This document shows, piece after piece, positions 17,742-27,973 of a DNA stretch of 64,000 nucleotides (positions are counted from its first letter, which is position 1; each line of letters starts with the position of its first letter). The position numbers were made by a program, and so were the translations under genes. A model generated the notes under the pieces. The model worked only from the letters and a program-made list of their open reading frames with translations. It did not search any database and was not told the DNA's origin. Origin of the DNA: Natronoarchaeum mannanilyticum (GTDB taxonomy: Archaea > Halobacteriota > Halobacteria > Halobacteriales > Natronoarchaeaceae); contig NZ_BAAADV010000008.1 of NCBI RefSeq assembly GCF_039522665.1, positions 62,001 to 126,000 of the forward strand, in the 5' to 3' direction.

Positions 17742-18974
17742 ATGTCTACAAAAGATTCACACTCGTTCAACTATCCGCAGCTCATCACGCTTCTGCTCAT
17801 CCCCGTGATGGCCGCGTTCTCGGGGGCACTGATCAATCCGACCATCCCGGCGATCCAGGAGACGTTCTCGCACCTGCCGAACTCGGAGACGCTCGCACAG
17901 ATGGTCAGCACGATGTCGGCGCCGATCGTGGTGATCGTCGCACCGATCGTCGGCTACCTGCTCGATCGCTACAGGCGAAAGCCGGTGCTGATCGCCTCGA
18001 TCCTGATCTACGGATTCGGGACCAGCATCGCGTTCTTTCTGGACTCGATCTACCTGATCCTCCTCACGAGGGTCTTCGACGGGATCGCGGTGGCGACGCT
18101 CATGGTGACCGTGCCGACGCTCATTTCGGACTACTACTCCGGAAGGCGCCGCGAGTCCGTCATGGGTTGGTACGGCGCGATTCAGTCGGGCGGCGGCGCG
18201 GTCGCCGCGCTCATCGGGGGTGCGATCGCCTCCGTCAACTGGCGCTTCATCTTCCCGATCTACGCGCTGGCGCTTCTGTTGCTCCCGCCGGTCATCCGGT
18301 ACCTGCCCGAACCGAACGTGACGACGACCGTCAACGACGACGAGGTCGGCCGGGTCGAGGCCGCGATCAACATCGCGCGCGAGTCGCCCCTGCTGATCTT
18401 GCTCGTCGTGTACTTCCTGGTCACGTTCGGCATGCTGACGATGAACCTCATCCAGATCGAGGTGCCGTACTACCTGCGAGAGTCGATCGGGGTCAGCAGC
18501 GGGATGACCGGCATCGCGCTATCGGCCGCTATGGTCGCTATGGTCGTCTCCGCCTCAATGTACGGACGACTCCGGAAGAAGCTACAGCACGCGACGATCC
18601 TGATGGGTGCATTCGGGATCGCGGCGATCGGCTACGCGATCATCAGCGTGACGAACGTCTTCGCGATCGTCCTCGTCGGTATCCTCGTCGCGTCCGGCGG
18701 GATCGGATTTCTCCTGCCGACGGCCAACGACTGGGTGGCTGCGATCGTTCAAGAAGAGTATCGTGGGCGTGCGCTTAGTGGCGTCACGATGATGATGTAC
18801 CTCGGCTTCGCGATCTCGCCGTTCGTTCCCACCCCCCTAATCGACACGTTCGGCCGGAGTACGATGCTGCTCATCTGGGCCGGGTTCCTCCTCGTCGTCA
18901 CGGTCGGTCTCGGTGTGCTCGGACTGACCGACTGGGACTCGGATTCGTCGACTCACGCCTCCAAGGCCGATTAA
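17742..18974 (+). CDS. MFS transporter
   Basis: A 410-residue carrier with about twelve hydrophobic segments and the MFS loop signature between helices 2 and 3 (GYLLDRYRRKPVLI). Acidic N- and C-termini are cytoplasmic. It diverges from an IclR regulator and lies in a glucuronide locus, so uronate or glucuronide uptake, or efflux of a by-product, is possible. The general sequence resembles drug/sugar MFS carriers, and substrate is not determined. Confidence 0.9.
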   Translation: MSTKDSHSFNYPQLITLLLIPVMAAFSGALINPTIPAIQETFSHLPNSETLAQMVSTMSAPIVVIVAPIVGYLLDRYRRKPVLIASILIYGFGTSIAFFLDSIYLILLTRVFDGIAVATLMVTVPTLISDYYSGRRRESVMGWYGAIQSGGGAVAALIGGAIASVNWRFIFPIYALALLLLPPVIRYLPEPNVTTTVNDDEVGRVEAAINIARESPLLILLVVYFLVTFGMLTMNLIQIEVPYYLRESIGVSSGMTGIALSAAMVAMVVSASMYGRLRKKLQHATILMGAFGIAAIGYAIISVTNVFAIVLVGILVASGGIGFLLPTANDWVAAIVQEEYRGRALSGVTMMMYLGFAISPFVPTPLIDTFGRSTMLLIWAGFLLVVTVGLGVLGLTDWDSDSSTHASKAD

Positions 18975-19133
18975 TCGCGGCGATTCACTCTTTCTTCGCA
19001 CCGCCAATCTGCTACGGTACCGGAACTTACGTCGTCACGGACACGCCTCGCAGATCCCGCGGTACTGAAAAAAGGAACTCTGATCTGCCATCTCCGCCGC
19101 AGAGTACTCGTTAGCCACTACGTGCAACGCGAG

Positions 19134-19643
19134 TCAGTTATCGCGGACGAACGTGACCGGGGCGGGCGACTTGAGCAGCACGGACTGGGCGACGCTCCCG
19201 AAGATCACCTTGTCTGTGGGTGAGCGATGTCGGCCGCTGACGACGACTCGATCAGCGGCAACTTCGTCTGCCAAGGCGACGATCCCGTCGCCCGGTTCGC
19301 CCACTGCCCCGCGGATCTGGTAGTCGACGCCGGTGTCGGCTAGCCTGTCGACGGCCGACTGGACCGTCTTCTGGTGAGCGACGACGTCATCGACGTCGTA
19401 CTCCTCGAGCGGGTACTCGTCGAGCAGATCGGCGTACTCGTCGTCAGAAAGGATGTACGGGGCCGACGATCCCGCGAGCGGTACGGAGCTCGTCGAGAGC
19501 TCCTCGTGGTCCTCCGGGATGACGTGAGCGATGACGACCGTCGCGTCGAGCGGCTTTGCGACATCGAGGACTACGTCAATCATTCGTTCTATGCGTTCGT
19601 CGTCTTCGTCGTTAACGGCAAGCAGGACTGTCTCGATTGCCAT
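19134..19643 (-). CDS. UspA-family universal stress protein
   Basis: A 169-residue single Usp domain: MAIETVLLAVNDEDD at the start, VDYQIRGAVGEPGDGIVALADEVAADRVVVSGRHRSPTDKVIFGSVAQSVLLKSPAPVTFV at the end, with the ATP-binding-like G-x2-G-x8-G-S/T arrangement represented by GRHRSPTDKVIFGSVAQS. The ATG at 19643 fits the family start. Usp proteins are abundant in haloarchaea and bind nucleotides; their roles are mostly unknown. It lies convergently with the MFS gene and divergently from mannonate dehydratase. Confidence 0.9.
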   Translation of the reverse strand: MAIETVLLAVNDEDDERIERMIDVVLDVAKPLDATVVIAHVIPEDHEELSTSSVPLAGSSAPYILSDDEYADLLDEYPLEEYDVDDVVAHQKTVQSAVDRLADTGVDYQIRGAVGEPGDGIVALADEVAADRVVVSGRHRSPTDKVIFGSVAQSVLLKSPAPVTFVRDN

Positions 19644-19804
19644 GGAAGGGACTAACCTTTCCGAAAGCAAAAGGGTGTACGTATCTGCAAACGATACCGG
19701 TGTCGGTCAGTGTCGCTCTGCACTGTTCCCAGATACCCGAGAGCTTCTCGTAGCTGGCATCAGATTCCGGATTCCTCACCTCTGCGGACTGCTGGGAGGG
19801 AAAG

Positions 19805-19811
19805 TTATATA
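19805..19811 (+). promoter_or_regulatory. TATA box of uxuA
   Basis: TTATATA lies about 27 bases before the uxuA ATG, indicating a leaderless transcript. Confidence 0.55.
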
Positions 19812-19834
19812 CAGAACGACGGCCACCATCCTGT

Positions 19835-20794
19835 ATGGTTCGCCCAGCGCTAGTGCTGCCGCCAGAGCCCGACGAACGGTGGGAACTGGCAAAGCAGATG
19901 GGAGTTAGAGACGCCGTCATCCACCCCCTGGAGATCGGCGACGACAAGACCAACTGGACGTTCGACGAGCTTCGAGGGCTCAAGAACTGGCTCGAAGCTG
20001 ACGGCCTCGAATTTTCCGTTATCGAGGGCAGCGTCCCGTTGACCGACCGCGTCCGGCTCGGACTGGAGGGCCGCGACGAGGACATCGCGGAGTTCAAGCA
20101 GTTCGTCCGGGACTGCGGTGAACTCGGCATCTCGACGATTTGCTACGACTGGATGGGCGGCGTCCGGTGGGCCCGTACCGAAGCGCACAACGAGGCTCGG
20201 GGCGGCTCGCTGGTGACCGGCTACGACAACGCGAAGATGCAGGGTGGGCCGACCGTCCCCGCCTCCGAACAGTCCCGGGAGGACATCTTCTCGGCGCTGG
20301 CGTACTTCCTCGAGGAGGTCGTCCCCGTCGCCGAAGAAGCGGGCGTCAAGCTGGGACTGCATCCCGACGACCCGCCCCGCGAATCCGTCCGTGGCGTCCC
20401 CAGAATCGCCAACAGCGTCGAGAACTACGAGCGGATCCTGAACGTCGTCGACAGCGAGCACAACGGCGTGACGTTCTGCCAGGGCAACTTCGCGGCGATG
20501 GGCGCCGACGTCCCGGCCGCGATCCGCCGGTTCGGCGAGAAGATCAACTTCGTCCACTTCCGCGACGTCGAGGGCGACGCCGACGAGTTCGTGGAGACCT
20601 GGCACGACAACGGTCCGACCGACATGCACGCGGCGATGGCAGCCTATCAAGAGGCGGTCGGTCCCGACGTCGTGATGCGGCCGGACCACGTCCCGACGAT
20701 GGCCGGCGAGGACAACTCCAACCCGGGCTACCACACGAAGGGGCGGATGTTCGCGATCGGGTACATGCGAGGTCTCCTCGAATCGGTCGAGTAA
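19835..20794 (+). CDS. uxuA: mannonate dehydratase
   Basis: Dehydrates D-mannonate to 2-keto-3-deoxygluconate, third step of the isomerase route of glucuronate breakdown. The 319-residue TIM-barrel protein has the UxuA landmarks in order: CYDWMGGVRWARTEA, LGLHPDDPP, the Cys-containing FCQGNFAAMG, FVHFRDVEG and RPDHVPTM near the C-terminus. The His, Cys, His and Asp residues in these motifs match the metal site of the family. A second family member at 35777 differs in the first motif, so this copy is the better candidate for true mannonate dehydratase. Neighbours encode uronate-route enzymes and glucuronidase. Confidence 0.92.
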   Translation: MVRPALVLPPEPDERWELAKQMGVRDAVIHPLEIGDDKTNWTFDELRGLKNWLEADGLEFSVIEGSVPLTDRVRLGLEGRDEDIAEFKQFVRDCGELGISTICYDWMGGVRWARTEAHNEARGGSLVTGYDNAKMQGGPTVPASEQSREDIFSALAYFLEEVVPVAEEAGVKLGLHPDDPPRESVRGVPRIANSVENYERILNVVDSEHNGVTFCQGNFAAMGADVPAAIRRFGEKINFVHFRDVEGDADEFVETWHDNGPTDMHAAMAAYQEAVGPDVVMRPDHVPTMAGEDNSNPGYHTKGRMFAIGYMRGLLESVE

Positions 20795-20975
20795 TCGGTC
20801 GATCGCGAAAGCGACCGCGACGAAAAAGACCTCAGAGGTACTGGCGTTCCCGAAACCCCGTATCCCCGTCGCCGGTTTCCCGGAATCCAATCCCCCGTCG
20901 ATGACCCTTCTGGAATCCCCGTGGACGGTCGATCAGAGAGATCGCGTCAGAGCGCGAAGATAGCGTTCGAGCGCG

Positions 20976-22772
20976 TTAGAGTTCCTCGGACTCGTAGAAC
21001 TCCCGGAGGACGTGGAACGCCTGCTTCTTGCGACCGTGCTGGTCGACGACGCCCTTCCGGTTGTACCCACGCTGGTACTCGTTCTGTCGCATCGGCGCGC
21101 GGAAATCGAAGAGGATCCACGGCGACATGCCGGCGATTTGGTCGTTGGTGCTGGCGCCTTCGATCTGGCCGCGGTAGATCTCGGCCTGGAACTCCTCGGT
21201 CCAGCGGTCCTCCTCGCTCCCGTGGTTGCCCCACTTGGCGCCACCGCCCGTCTCGGAGATGACGATCGGCGTCCCGTCGGACTCTTCCTGGAGCCCCTGA
21301 AGGTCGTCCGCATCGCCGTAGTACCAGCCGTAGTACTCGTTGACGCCGACGACGTCGAGGTGTTCCTCGAGGGGGTCCTGCAGGACGATCCCGTCGTCGG
21401 TTTCGTCGACGAAACAGGCCGCGGTCACGAGGCGCGTGTCGTCGAGGTCGCGGACGTAGTCGGCCATTTCGGGAAGCACTTCGTTCCGCGTCTCGTCGTT
21501 GTGGTCGGTCTCGTTGGCGATCGACCACAGTGCAACGGAGGCGCGGTTCCAGTCGCGCTGGATCAGCTCGCGGAGCTGCTGGCGGTACAGCTCCTGAATC
21601 TCCTCGTCGCCGAAGTTGATGTCCCAGTAGGCCGGGACCTCTTCCCACAGGAGGATCCCCTCCTCGTCGGCCGTTCGGGCCATCTCTTCGGTGTGGGGAT
21701 AGTGTGCAAGCCGCGCGAAGTTACAGCCCAGCTCGTTGATCCACTGGAAGCGCGTCTGCACGTCTTCGGTGTCGAGCGCGCGTCCCTTGCCGGCAGCTTC
21801 TTCGTGGAGCGCGATCCCGCGGAGCCACACCGTCTCGCCGTTGACCAGCACGTCGCTCCCCTGAACGTCGATCTCGCGCAGTCCGACGCGATCGGTGATG
21901 GCGTCCTCGCCGTAGGTGACCTCGACGTCGTACAGCCGCGGGCTCTCGGGGCTCCACAGCGTCACGTCGTCTCGGTCGATCGTGAACTCGGCGCTGAGGC
22001 GGCCGTCGCCGTCGGACGCGAGCGGCTCGTCGACGCCGAGCTCCGGGAGCGCGACCGAGCCGTCGGCACCCGTCTCGGGGCCGTCGATCCAGGCGTCGAC
22101 CTGCACGTTGACCGAGTCGTCAGCGAGCGAGGTCTCGACCTTGAAGTTCCGGAGGTGCGATTCGGGGACCGAGACGAGATCGACCGAGCGGTTGATGCCG
22201 CCGAAGTTGTACCAGTCGGTGCTCTCGTTCGGAATCCCGTCCTCGTAGCGGCTGTTGTCCATCCGGACGACGATGACGTTCTCGCCGTCTTCGAGTTCGT
22301 CGGTGATCTCAAAGCTGAAAGGCGTGTAGCCGCCTTCGTGGTCGCCGAGGCGCTCGCCGTTGAGCCAGACTTCGGCCTTGTAGTTGACGGCGCCGAAGCG
22401 CAGGAAGGTGCGGTCGTCCTCGTCGAATTCGGCTCTGTCGAACGTCCGGGCGAACCAGACCCAGCCCTCGAAGTGGCGGAACTCGGGAATCTCCTCGCCC
22501 CAGCTGGCGGGCAGATCGACCGAGTAGCCGTCGTAGATGTTGAAGTCGGTGATGTCGTCGTCGCCCGAGGCGCTGGGCTCGTAGATCGACTCGAAACTCA
22601 GCGCCGGCTGCCCCTCCTCGTCGTTGCCATCGTCGGGGAGCGCTGCCGACTCGCCATCGTCGTCTTCGACGAAGTCGTCGAAGTAGTCCCGAAACATCTC
22701 GTACTGGTCGGGAATCGCCTGCCAGGTGCCGTCGAGCGAGTGGCTGTCTCGCGGATACTCTAACAGTTGCAT
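20976..22772 (-). CDS. GH2 beta-glucuronidase (intact tandem copy)
   Basis: Releases glucuronic acid from beta-glucuronides inside the cell; no signal peptide is present. The 598 residues carry the GH2 sugar-binding jelly-roll (about 10-205), an immunoglobulin-like domain (about 206-300) and a TIM barrel (about 301-598). The acid/base is Glu421 in WSIANETD and the nucleophile Glu507 in VISETGGG. Asn571-Arg-Lys573 (YNRKG) is the NxK motif that in GH2 glucuronidases holds the substrate carboxylate, separating them from GH2 beta-galactosidases. The second of two adjacent ATGs (22772) was chosen by similarity to UidA-type starts. A TATA box sits about 26 bases upstream. A near-identical broken copy follows at 22929-24716. 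Confidence 0.9.
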   Translation of the reverse strand: MQLLEYPRDSHSLDGTWQAIPDQYEMFRDYFDDFVEDDDGESAALPDDGNDEEGQPALSFESIYEPSASGDDDITDFNIYDGYSVDLPASWGEEIPEFRHFEGWVWFARTFDRAEFDEDDRTFLRFGAVNYKAEVWLNGERLGDHEGGYTPFSFEITDELEDGENVIVVRMDNSRYEDGIPNESTDWYNFGGINRSVDLVSVPESHLRNFKVETSLADDSVNVQVDAWIDGPETGADGSVALPELGVDEPLASDGDGRLSAEFTIDRDDVTLWSPESPRLYDVEVTYGEDAITDRVGLREIDVQGSDVLVNGETVWLRGIALHEEAAGKGRALDTEDVQTRFQWINELGCNFARLAHYPHTEEMARTADEEGILLWEEVPAYWDINFGDEEIQELYRQQLRELIQRDWNRASVALWSIANETDHNDETRNEVLPEMADYVRDLDDTRLVTAACFVDETDDGIVLQDPLEEHLDVVGVNEYYGWYYGDADDLQGLQEESDGTPIVISETGGGAKWGNHGSEEDRWTEEFQAEIYRGQIEGASTNDQIAGMSPWILFDFRAPMRQNEYQRGYNRKGVVDQHGRKKQAFHVLREFYESEEL

Positions 22773-22797
22773 CATTACTGGTATTCCGTGACACGGC

Positions 22798-22810
22798 ATA
22801 AAAATATACT
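22798..22810 (-). promoter_or_regulatory. TATA region of the intact GH2 gene
   Basis: AGTATATTTTTAT on the minus strand lies about 26 bases before the start. The same arrangement, with a few changes, precedes the broken copy at 24741-24753, so the duplication included the promoter. Confidence 0.5.
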
Positions 22811-22928
22811 GAATTACTGCGCCGGGTATCGGTGCACAACGATTCATATCGGGGTTCGGTCGGCGGTGTCGCGATACGGCGAACCGTCGCCCGACTGGCT
22901 GGCGAGGAGAACTCCAATCCCGGCTGCG

Positions 22929-24716
22929 TCAGAGTTCTTCGGACTCGTAGAACTCCCGGAGGACGTGGAACGCCTGCTTCTTGCGACCCCGCTGGTCGAC
23001 GACGCCCTTCCGGTTGTACCCGCGCTGGTACTCGCTCTGGCGTAGCGGCGCGCGGAAATCGAAGAGGATCCACGGCGACATGCCGGCGATCTGGTCGATC
23101 TCGCTGAGGGCCTTGGTCTGGCCGCGGTAGATCTCGGCCTGGAACTCCTCGGTCCAGCGGTCCTCCTCGCTCCCGTGGTTGCCCCACTTGGCGCCGCCGC
23201 CTGTCTCGGAGACGACCACCGGCGTTCCGTCGGGATTGTCCTGGAAGTGTTCCATGTCGTCGGCGTCGCCGTAGTACCATCCGAAGTACTCGTTAATGCC
23301 GATCACGTCGAGGTGCTCCTCGAGGGGGTCCTGCAGGACGATCCCGTCGTCGGTTTCGTCGACGAAACAGGCCGCGGTCACGAGGCGCGTATCGTCGAGG
23401 TCGCGAACGTAGTCGGCCATCTCGGGAAGGACCTCGTTTCGGGTCTCGTCCGTGTGATCGGTCTCGTTGGCGATCGACCACAGCACGACCGACGCGCGGT
23501 TCCAGTCGCGCTGGATCAGTTCTCGGAGTTGCTGGCGGTACAACTTCTGGACCTCTTCGTCACCGAAGTTGATGTTGTGGTACGGCGGGATCTCTTCCCA
23601 CAGGAGGATCCCCTCTTCGTCCGCCCGCCGGGCCATCTTCTCGGTGTGAGGGTAGTGAGCGAACCGCGCGTAGTTACAGCCCAGCTCGTCGATCCACTGG
23701 AAGCGCGTGTCGACGTCCTAATCGTCGAGCGCGCGCCCCTTGCCGTCGGCTTCCTCGTGGAGTGCGATGCCGCGAAGCTCCACCGCCTCGCCGTTGACCA
23801 GCACGTCGCTCCCCTGAACGTCGATCTCGCGGAGGCCGACGCGGTCGGTGACGGCGTCCTCGCCGTACGTAACCTCGACGTCGTACAGCTTCGGATCTTC
23901 GGGGCTCCACAGCGTCACGTCGTCTCGATCGATCGTGAACTCGGCGCTGAGGCGACCGTCGCCGTCGGACGCGAGCGGCTCGTCGACGCCGAACTCCGGG
24001 AGCGCGACCGAGCTGTCGGCACCCGTCTCGGGCCCGTCAAGCCAGGCGTCGACGCGGATGTCGACGTCGTCACCCGCGATCGAGGTCTCGATCTTGAAGT
24101 TCCGGAGATACGACTCAGGGACCGAGACGAGATCGACTGAGCGGTTGATGCCGCCGAAGTTGTACCAGTCGGTGAACTCGTCAGGGATGCCGTCCTCGTA
24201 GCGCTGGTTGTCCATCCGGACGACGATGACGTTCTCGCTGTCTTCGAGTTCGTCGGTGATCTCAAAGCTGAAAGGCGTGTAGCCGCCTTCGTGGTCGCCG
24301 AGGTGCTCGCCGTTGAGCCAGACTTCGGCCTTGTAGTTGACGGCGCCGAAGCGCAGGAAGGTGCGGTCGTCCTCGTCGAATTCGGCTCTGTCGAACGTCC
24401 GGGCGAACCAGACCCAGCCCTCGAAGTGGCGGAACTCGGGGATCTCCTCGCCCCAGCTTGCGGGCAGATCGACCGAGTAGCCGTCGTAGATGTTGAAGTC
24501 GGTCATGTCGTCGCTGGCCGAGGCGCTGGGCTCGTAGATCGGCTCGAGGCTCATCGCTGGCTGCCCGTCCTCGTCGGGGAGTCCTGTCACGTCCCCATCG
24601 TCGTCTTCGTCGGAGATGGCTTCGAGGGGGTCTCGAAACCTCTCGTACTGGTCGGGAATCGCCTGCCAGGTGCTGTCGAGCGAGTAGCTGTCTCGCGGAT
24701 GCTCTAACAGTTACAT
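22929..24716 (-). pseudogene. GH2 beta-glucuronidase, tandem copy broken by two in-frame stops
   Basis: This copy matches the intact GH2 gene at 20976-22772 over its full length and stays in one frame. Codon 2 is TAA where the intact gene has CAA, directly after the ATG at 24716. A second stop, TAG at 23718-23720 (codon 333), lies where the intact copy has an Asp-Thr-Glu-Asp stretch. Both catalytic glutamates (WSIANETD, VVSETGGG) and the NxK motif (YNRKG) remain, and there are no frameshifts, so inactivation looks recent. Translation from an internal GTG at 24590 or ATG at 23636 could give fragments only. Its promoter-like upstream DNA is also copied. Confidence 0.88.
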
Positions 24717-24740
24717 CGTACTGGTATACAATGACATTAT

Positions 24741-24753
24741 ATAAAAAGATACT
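24741..24753 (-). promoter_or_regulatory. TATA region of the broken GH2 copy
   Basis: AGTATCTTTTTAT on the minus strand lies 25 bases before the ATG of the pseudogene and aligns with the promoter of the intact copy. Confidence 0.45.
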
Positions 24754-24860
24754 GAACAATAGCATCGAACCCCGACGCGTGATGACCGGGAACGTACGCG
24801 TTGAGTGTGCTTACAGCCCGTGCCGGTTCGACCGGCGGAAGAAGTACGCCCCGCGTTCCG

Positions 24861-26021
<1,161 letters not shown>

Positions 26022-26052
26022 TGTATCCTGTGAGTAGTTGGTTTCGTACGTG

Positions 26053-26976
26053 TCATCCTTTGAGCGATCCCGAGGAGAGGCCGCTGACGATCCGGCGCTG
26101 GGCGAACAGCACGAGCAGCGCGACCGGGATGACGCCGACGAGGCTCGCCGCCGCCATCAGGTCGTAGCGGATCGCAACCTGTGACTGATAGCTCGTCAGC
26201 CCCCAGACTAGCGGCGACCAGTCTTCGGCCGCGCCGGTCGTCATCAGCTGGGAGAAGAAGAACTCGTTGTACGCGGTAATGAAAGTCAGGACCCCCGCCG
26301 TGACCAGTCCCGGTGCCGAGAGTGGCGCGATGACGCGATACAGCGCGCCGATCCGCGTCGACCCCGTGACCCGCGCCGCATCCTCGAGCCCGTCCGGAAT
26401 CTGGCTGTAGAACGTGGTTAACAGTAGGACTGCGAAGGGGAGCGCCAGCGACGTGATGGGGAGTCCGGCGGCTGCGGGCGTGTTGAACAGGTTCGGACTG
26501 CTGATGCCCATGACCGTCACGTTCCCCGTGAGTAGCTTGAACAGCCCGACGAGGAACGTCGCGCCGGGGAAGTACGAGATCGCGACGATCGCGAGGAACA
26601 GCGGCTGTCGACCGCGGAACTCCATGCGGCCGAACACGTAGCCGGCGAAGCTCCCCACGAAGAGCACGAACACCGTGACCGAGCTGGCGATAAAGAGGCT
26701 GTTGAAGATGAACCGATGGAGCGGGATCACCTGGAAGATCTCGACGAACGAGGACGGGTCGAACCCCGCCGGCAACAGCCCGGCCTCAGTCGTCCTGCCG
26801 TTCGGCGTGAGCGCCACGACGATCATGTAGTAGAACGGGAACAGGGCGATCAAAAGAACGATCGCCGTCGCGACCCGGAACAGGTTCCTGTAGAACGATT
26901 CGGACTCGGTGAGGCTGTAGGACACCCACCGCTGGGCGAGCGATCCGTCGTCGGAGGATTGGGATTTCGTTGCCAT
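26053..26976 (-). CDS. sugar ABC importer permease, MalG type (second system)
   Basis: A 307-residue permease with about six membrane helices and an EAA loop (LEDAARVTGSTRIGALYRVIAPLSAPGL). The ATG at 26976 was chosen because it lies one base after the stop of the upstream permease, as in the first importer. It forms a unit with the genes on both sides. The polar N-terminus is cytoplasmic. Confidence 0.92.
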   Translation of the reverse strand: MATKSQSSDDGSLAQRWVSYSLTESESFYRNLFRVATAIVLLIALFPFYYMIVVALTPNGRTTEAGLLPAGFDPSSFVEIFQVIPLHRFIFNSLFIASSVTVFVLFVGSFAGYVFGRMEFRGRQPLFLAIVAISYFPGATFLVGLFKLLTGNVTVMGISSPNLFNTPAAAGLPITSLALPFAVLLLTTFYSQIPDGLEDAARVTGSTRIGALYRVIAPLSAPGLVTAGVLTFITAYNEFFFSQLMTTGAAEDWSPLVWGLTSYQSQVAIRYDLMAAASLVGVIPVALLVLFAQRRIVSGLSSGSLKG

Positions 26977-26977
26977 G

Positions 26978-27973
26978 TTAGAGACCACCCGCGTTCGACC
27001 GGCTGAACTTGACGAGGTAGAGCATCGAGACGAGCCCGATCAGCGCCGCCGTAATCGCCGCCAGCGCGGATGCGGTGCCGTACAGGCTGCCGTTGAACGT
27101 CCCGACGACCGCACAGGTCAGCGACGGGACGGTGCTGCAGTTGCTGATGGCGTCGATCTGACCGTACACTCGCATCGATCCGATCGACGACAGCAGCATC
27201 GCGACGAGCAACAGCGGCATCACCTGCGGCAGCGTGATGAGGCGGAACTGCTCCCAGCGCGACGCGCCGGCGACGTCGCCGACGTCGTAGAGCCGCTGAT
27301 CGATGCTCTGTAGCCCCGAGAGCACGATCAGCGCGACGAACGCCGAGCGCTTCCAGATCGCCGAAAGCGCGACGACGCCCATCGCCGGCGCGCTGTTGTT
27401 GAGCGGACGCGTTCCGATCAGCCCGAGGTCGTTGAAGATCTGCGTTCCGAGCCCCGCATCGGGGATGAACAGCAGGTAGAAGATCATCCCCTGAACGACG
27501 ATCGGGACGGCCCACGGGAGCAAGACGGCCACCCGGACGATCGACCGCCCTCGGAACGCCTTGTTGAGGATCAGCGCCTGGATCAGACCCAGGGCGGTGA
27601 CCAGTACGACGGTCACGACCGTGTAGATCATCGTGACCGGAAGAATGCTCTGGAACGGCTTACTCAGGTCGAGGAACGGTCGAATCAACAGCGCGTCGCG
27701 CTGCCCGGTCAGCAGCTCGACGTAGTTCTGGAGGCCGACGAACTCCCCTCTGAACTGCGAGAAGCTGTCGGCGAACAGCGACGTCTCCAACGTGAACACT
27801 ACTGGCCACGCCGCCAGTACGCCGAAGACCAGGAGCACCGGCAGTAGCACGAAGTACGCGAACCCGGTGTCGGAGAGGTTCTCGATCCAGTCGTTGAACC
27901 TCGCTCCGCCGGCCCGCAGCGGCGCCGGAACCCTGCTTGCGGAGCGCGGAGCGCGTGTCTCGTTGCTAGGCAT
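26978..27973 (-). CDS. sugar ABC importer permease, MalF type (second system)
   Basis: A 331-residue permease with about six membrane helices and the EAA-type loop (YDVGDVAGASRWEQFRLITLPQVMPLL). In this loop the usual E-A-A is replaced by D-V-G-D-V-A, yet the downstream Gly is kept. Its start overlaps the end of the binding-protein gene by eight bases, implying coupled translation. It pairs with the MalG-type subunit that follows. Confidence 0.91.
   Translation of the reverse strand: MPSNETRAPRSASRVPAPLRAGGARFNDWIENLSDTGFAYFVLLPVLLVFGVLAAWPVVFTLETSLFADSFSQFRGEFVGLQNYVELLTGQRDALLIRPFLDLSKPFQSILPVTMIYTVVTVVLVTALGLIQALILNKAFRGRSIVRVAVLLPWAVPIVVQGMIFYLLFIPDAGLGTQIFNDLGLIGTRPLNNSAPAMGVVALSAIWKRSAFVALIVLSGLQSIDQRLYDVGDVAGASRWEQFRLITLPQVMPLLLVAMLLSSIGSMRVYGQIDAISNCSTVPSLTCAVVGTFNGSLYGTASALAAITAALIGLVSMLYLVKFSRSNAGGL

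Noticed and set aside
23718-23720. TAG in the GH2 copy read as pyrrolysine or recoding
   Set aside because: The copy also has TAA at codon 2, the intact neighbour has ordinary residues there, and haloarchaea are not known to use pyrrolysine. Pseudogene decay is simpler.
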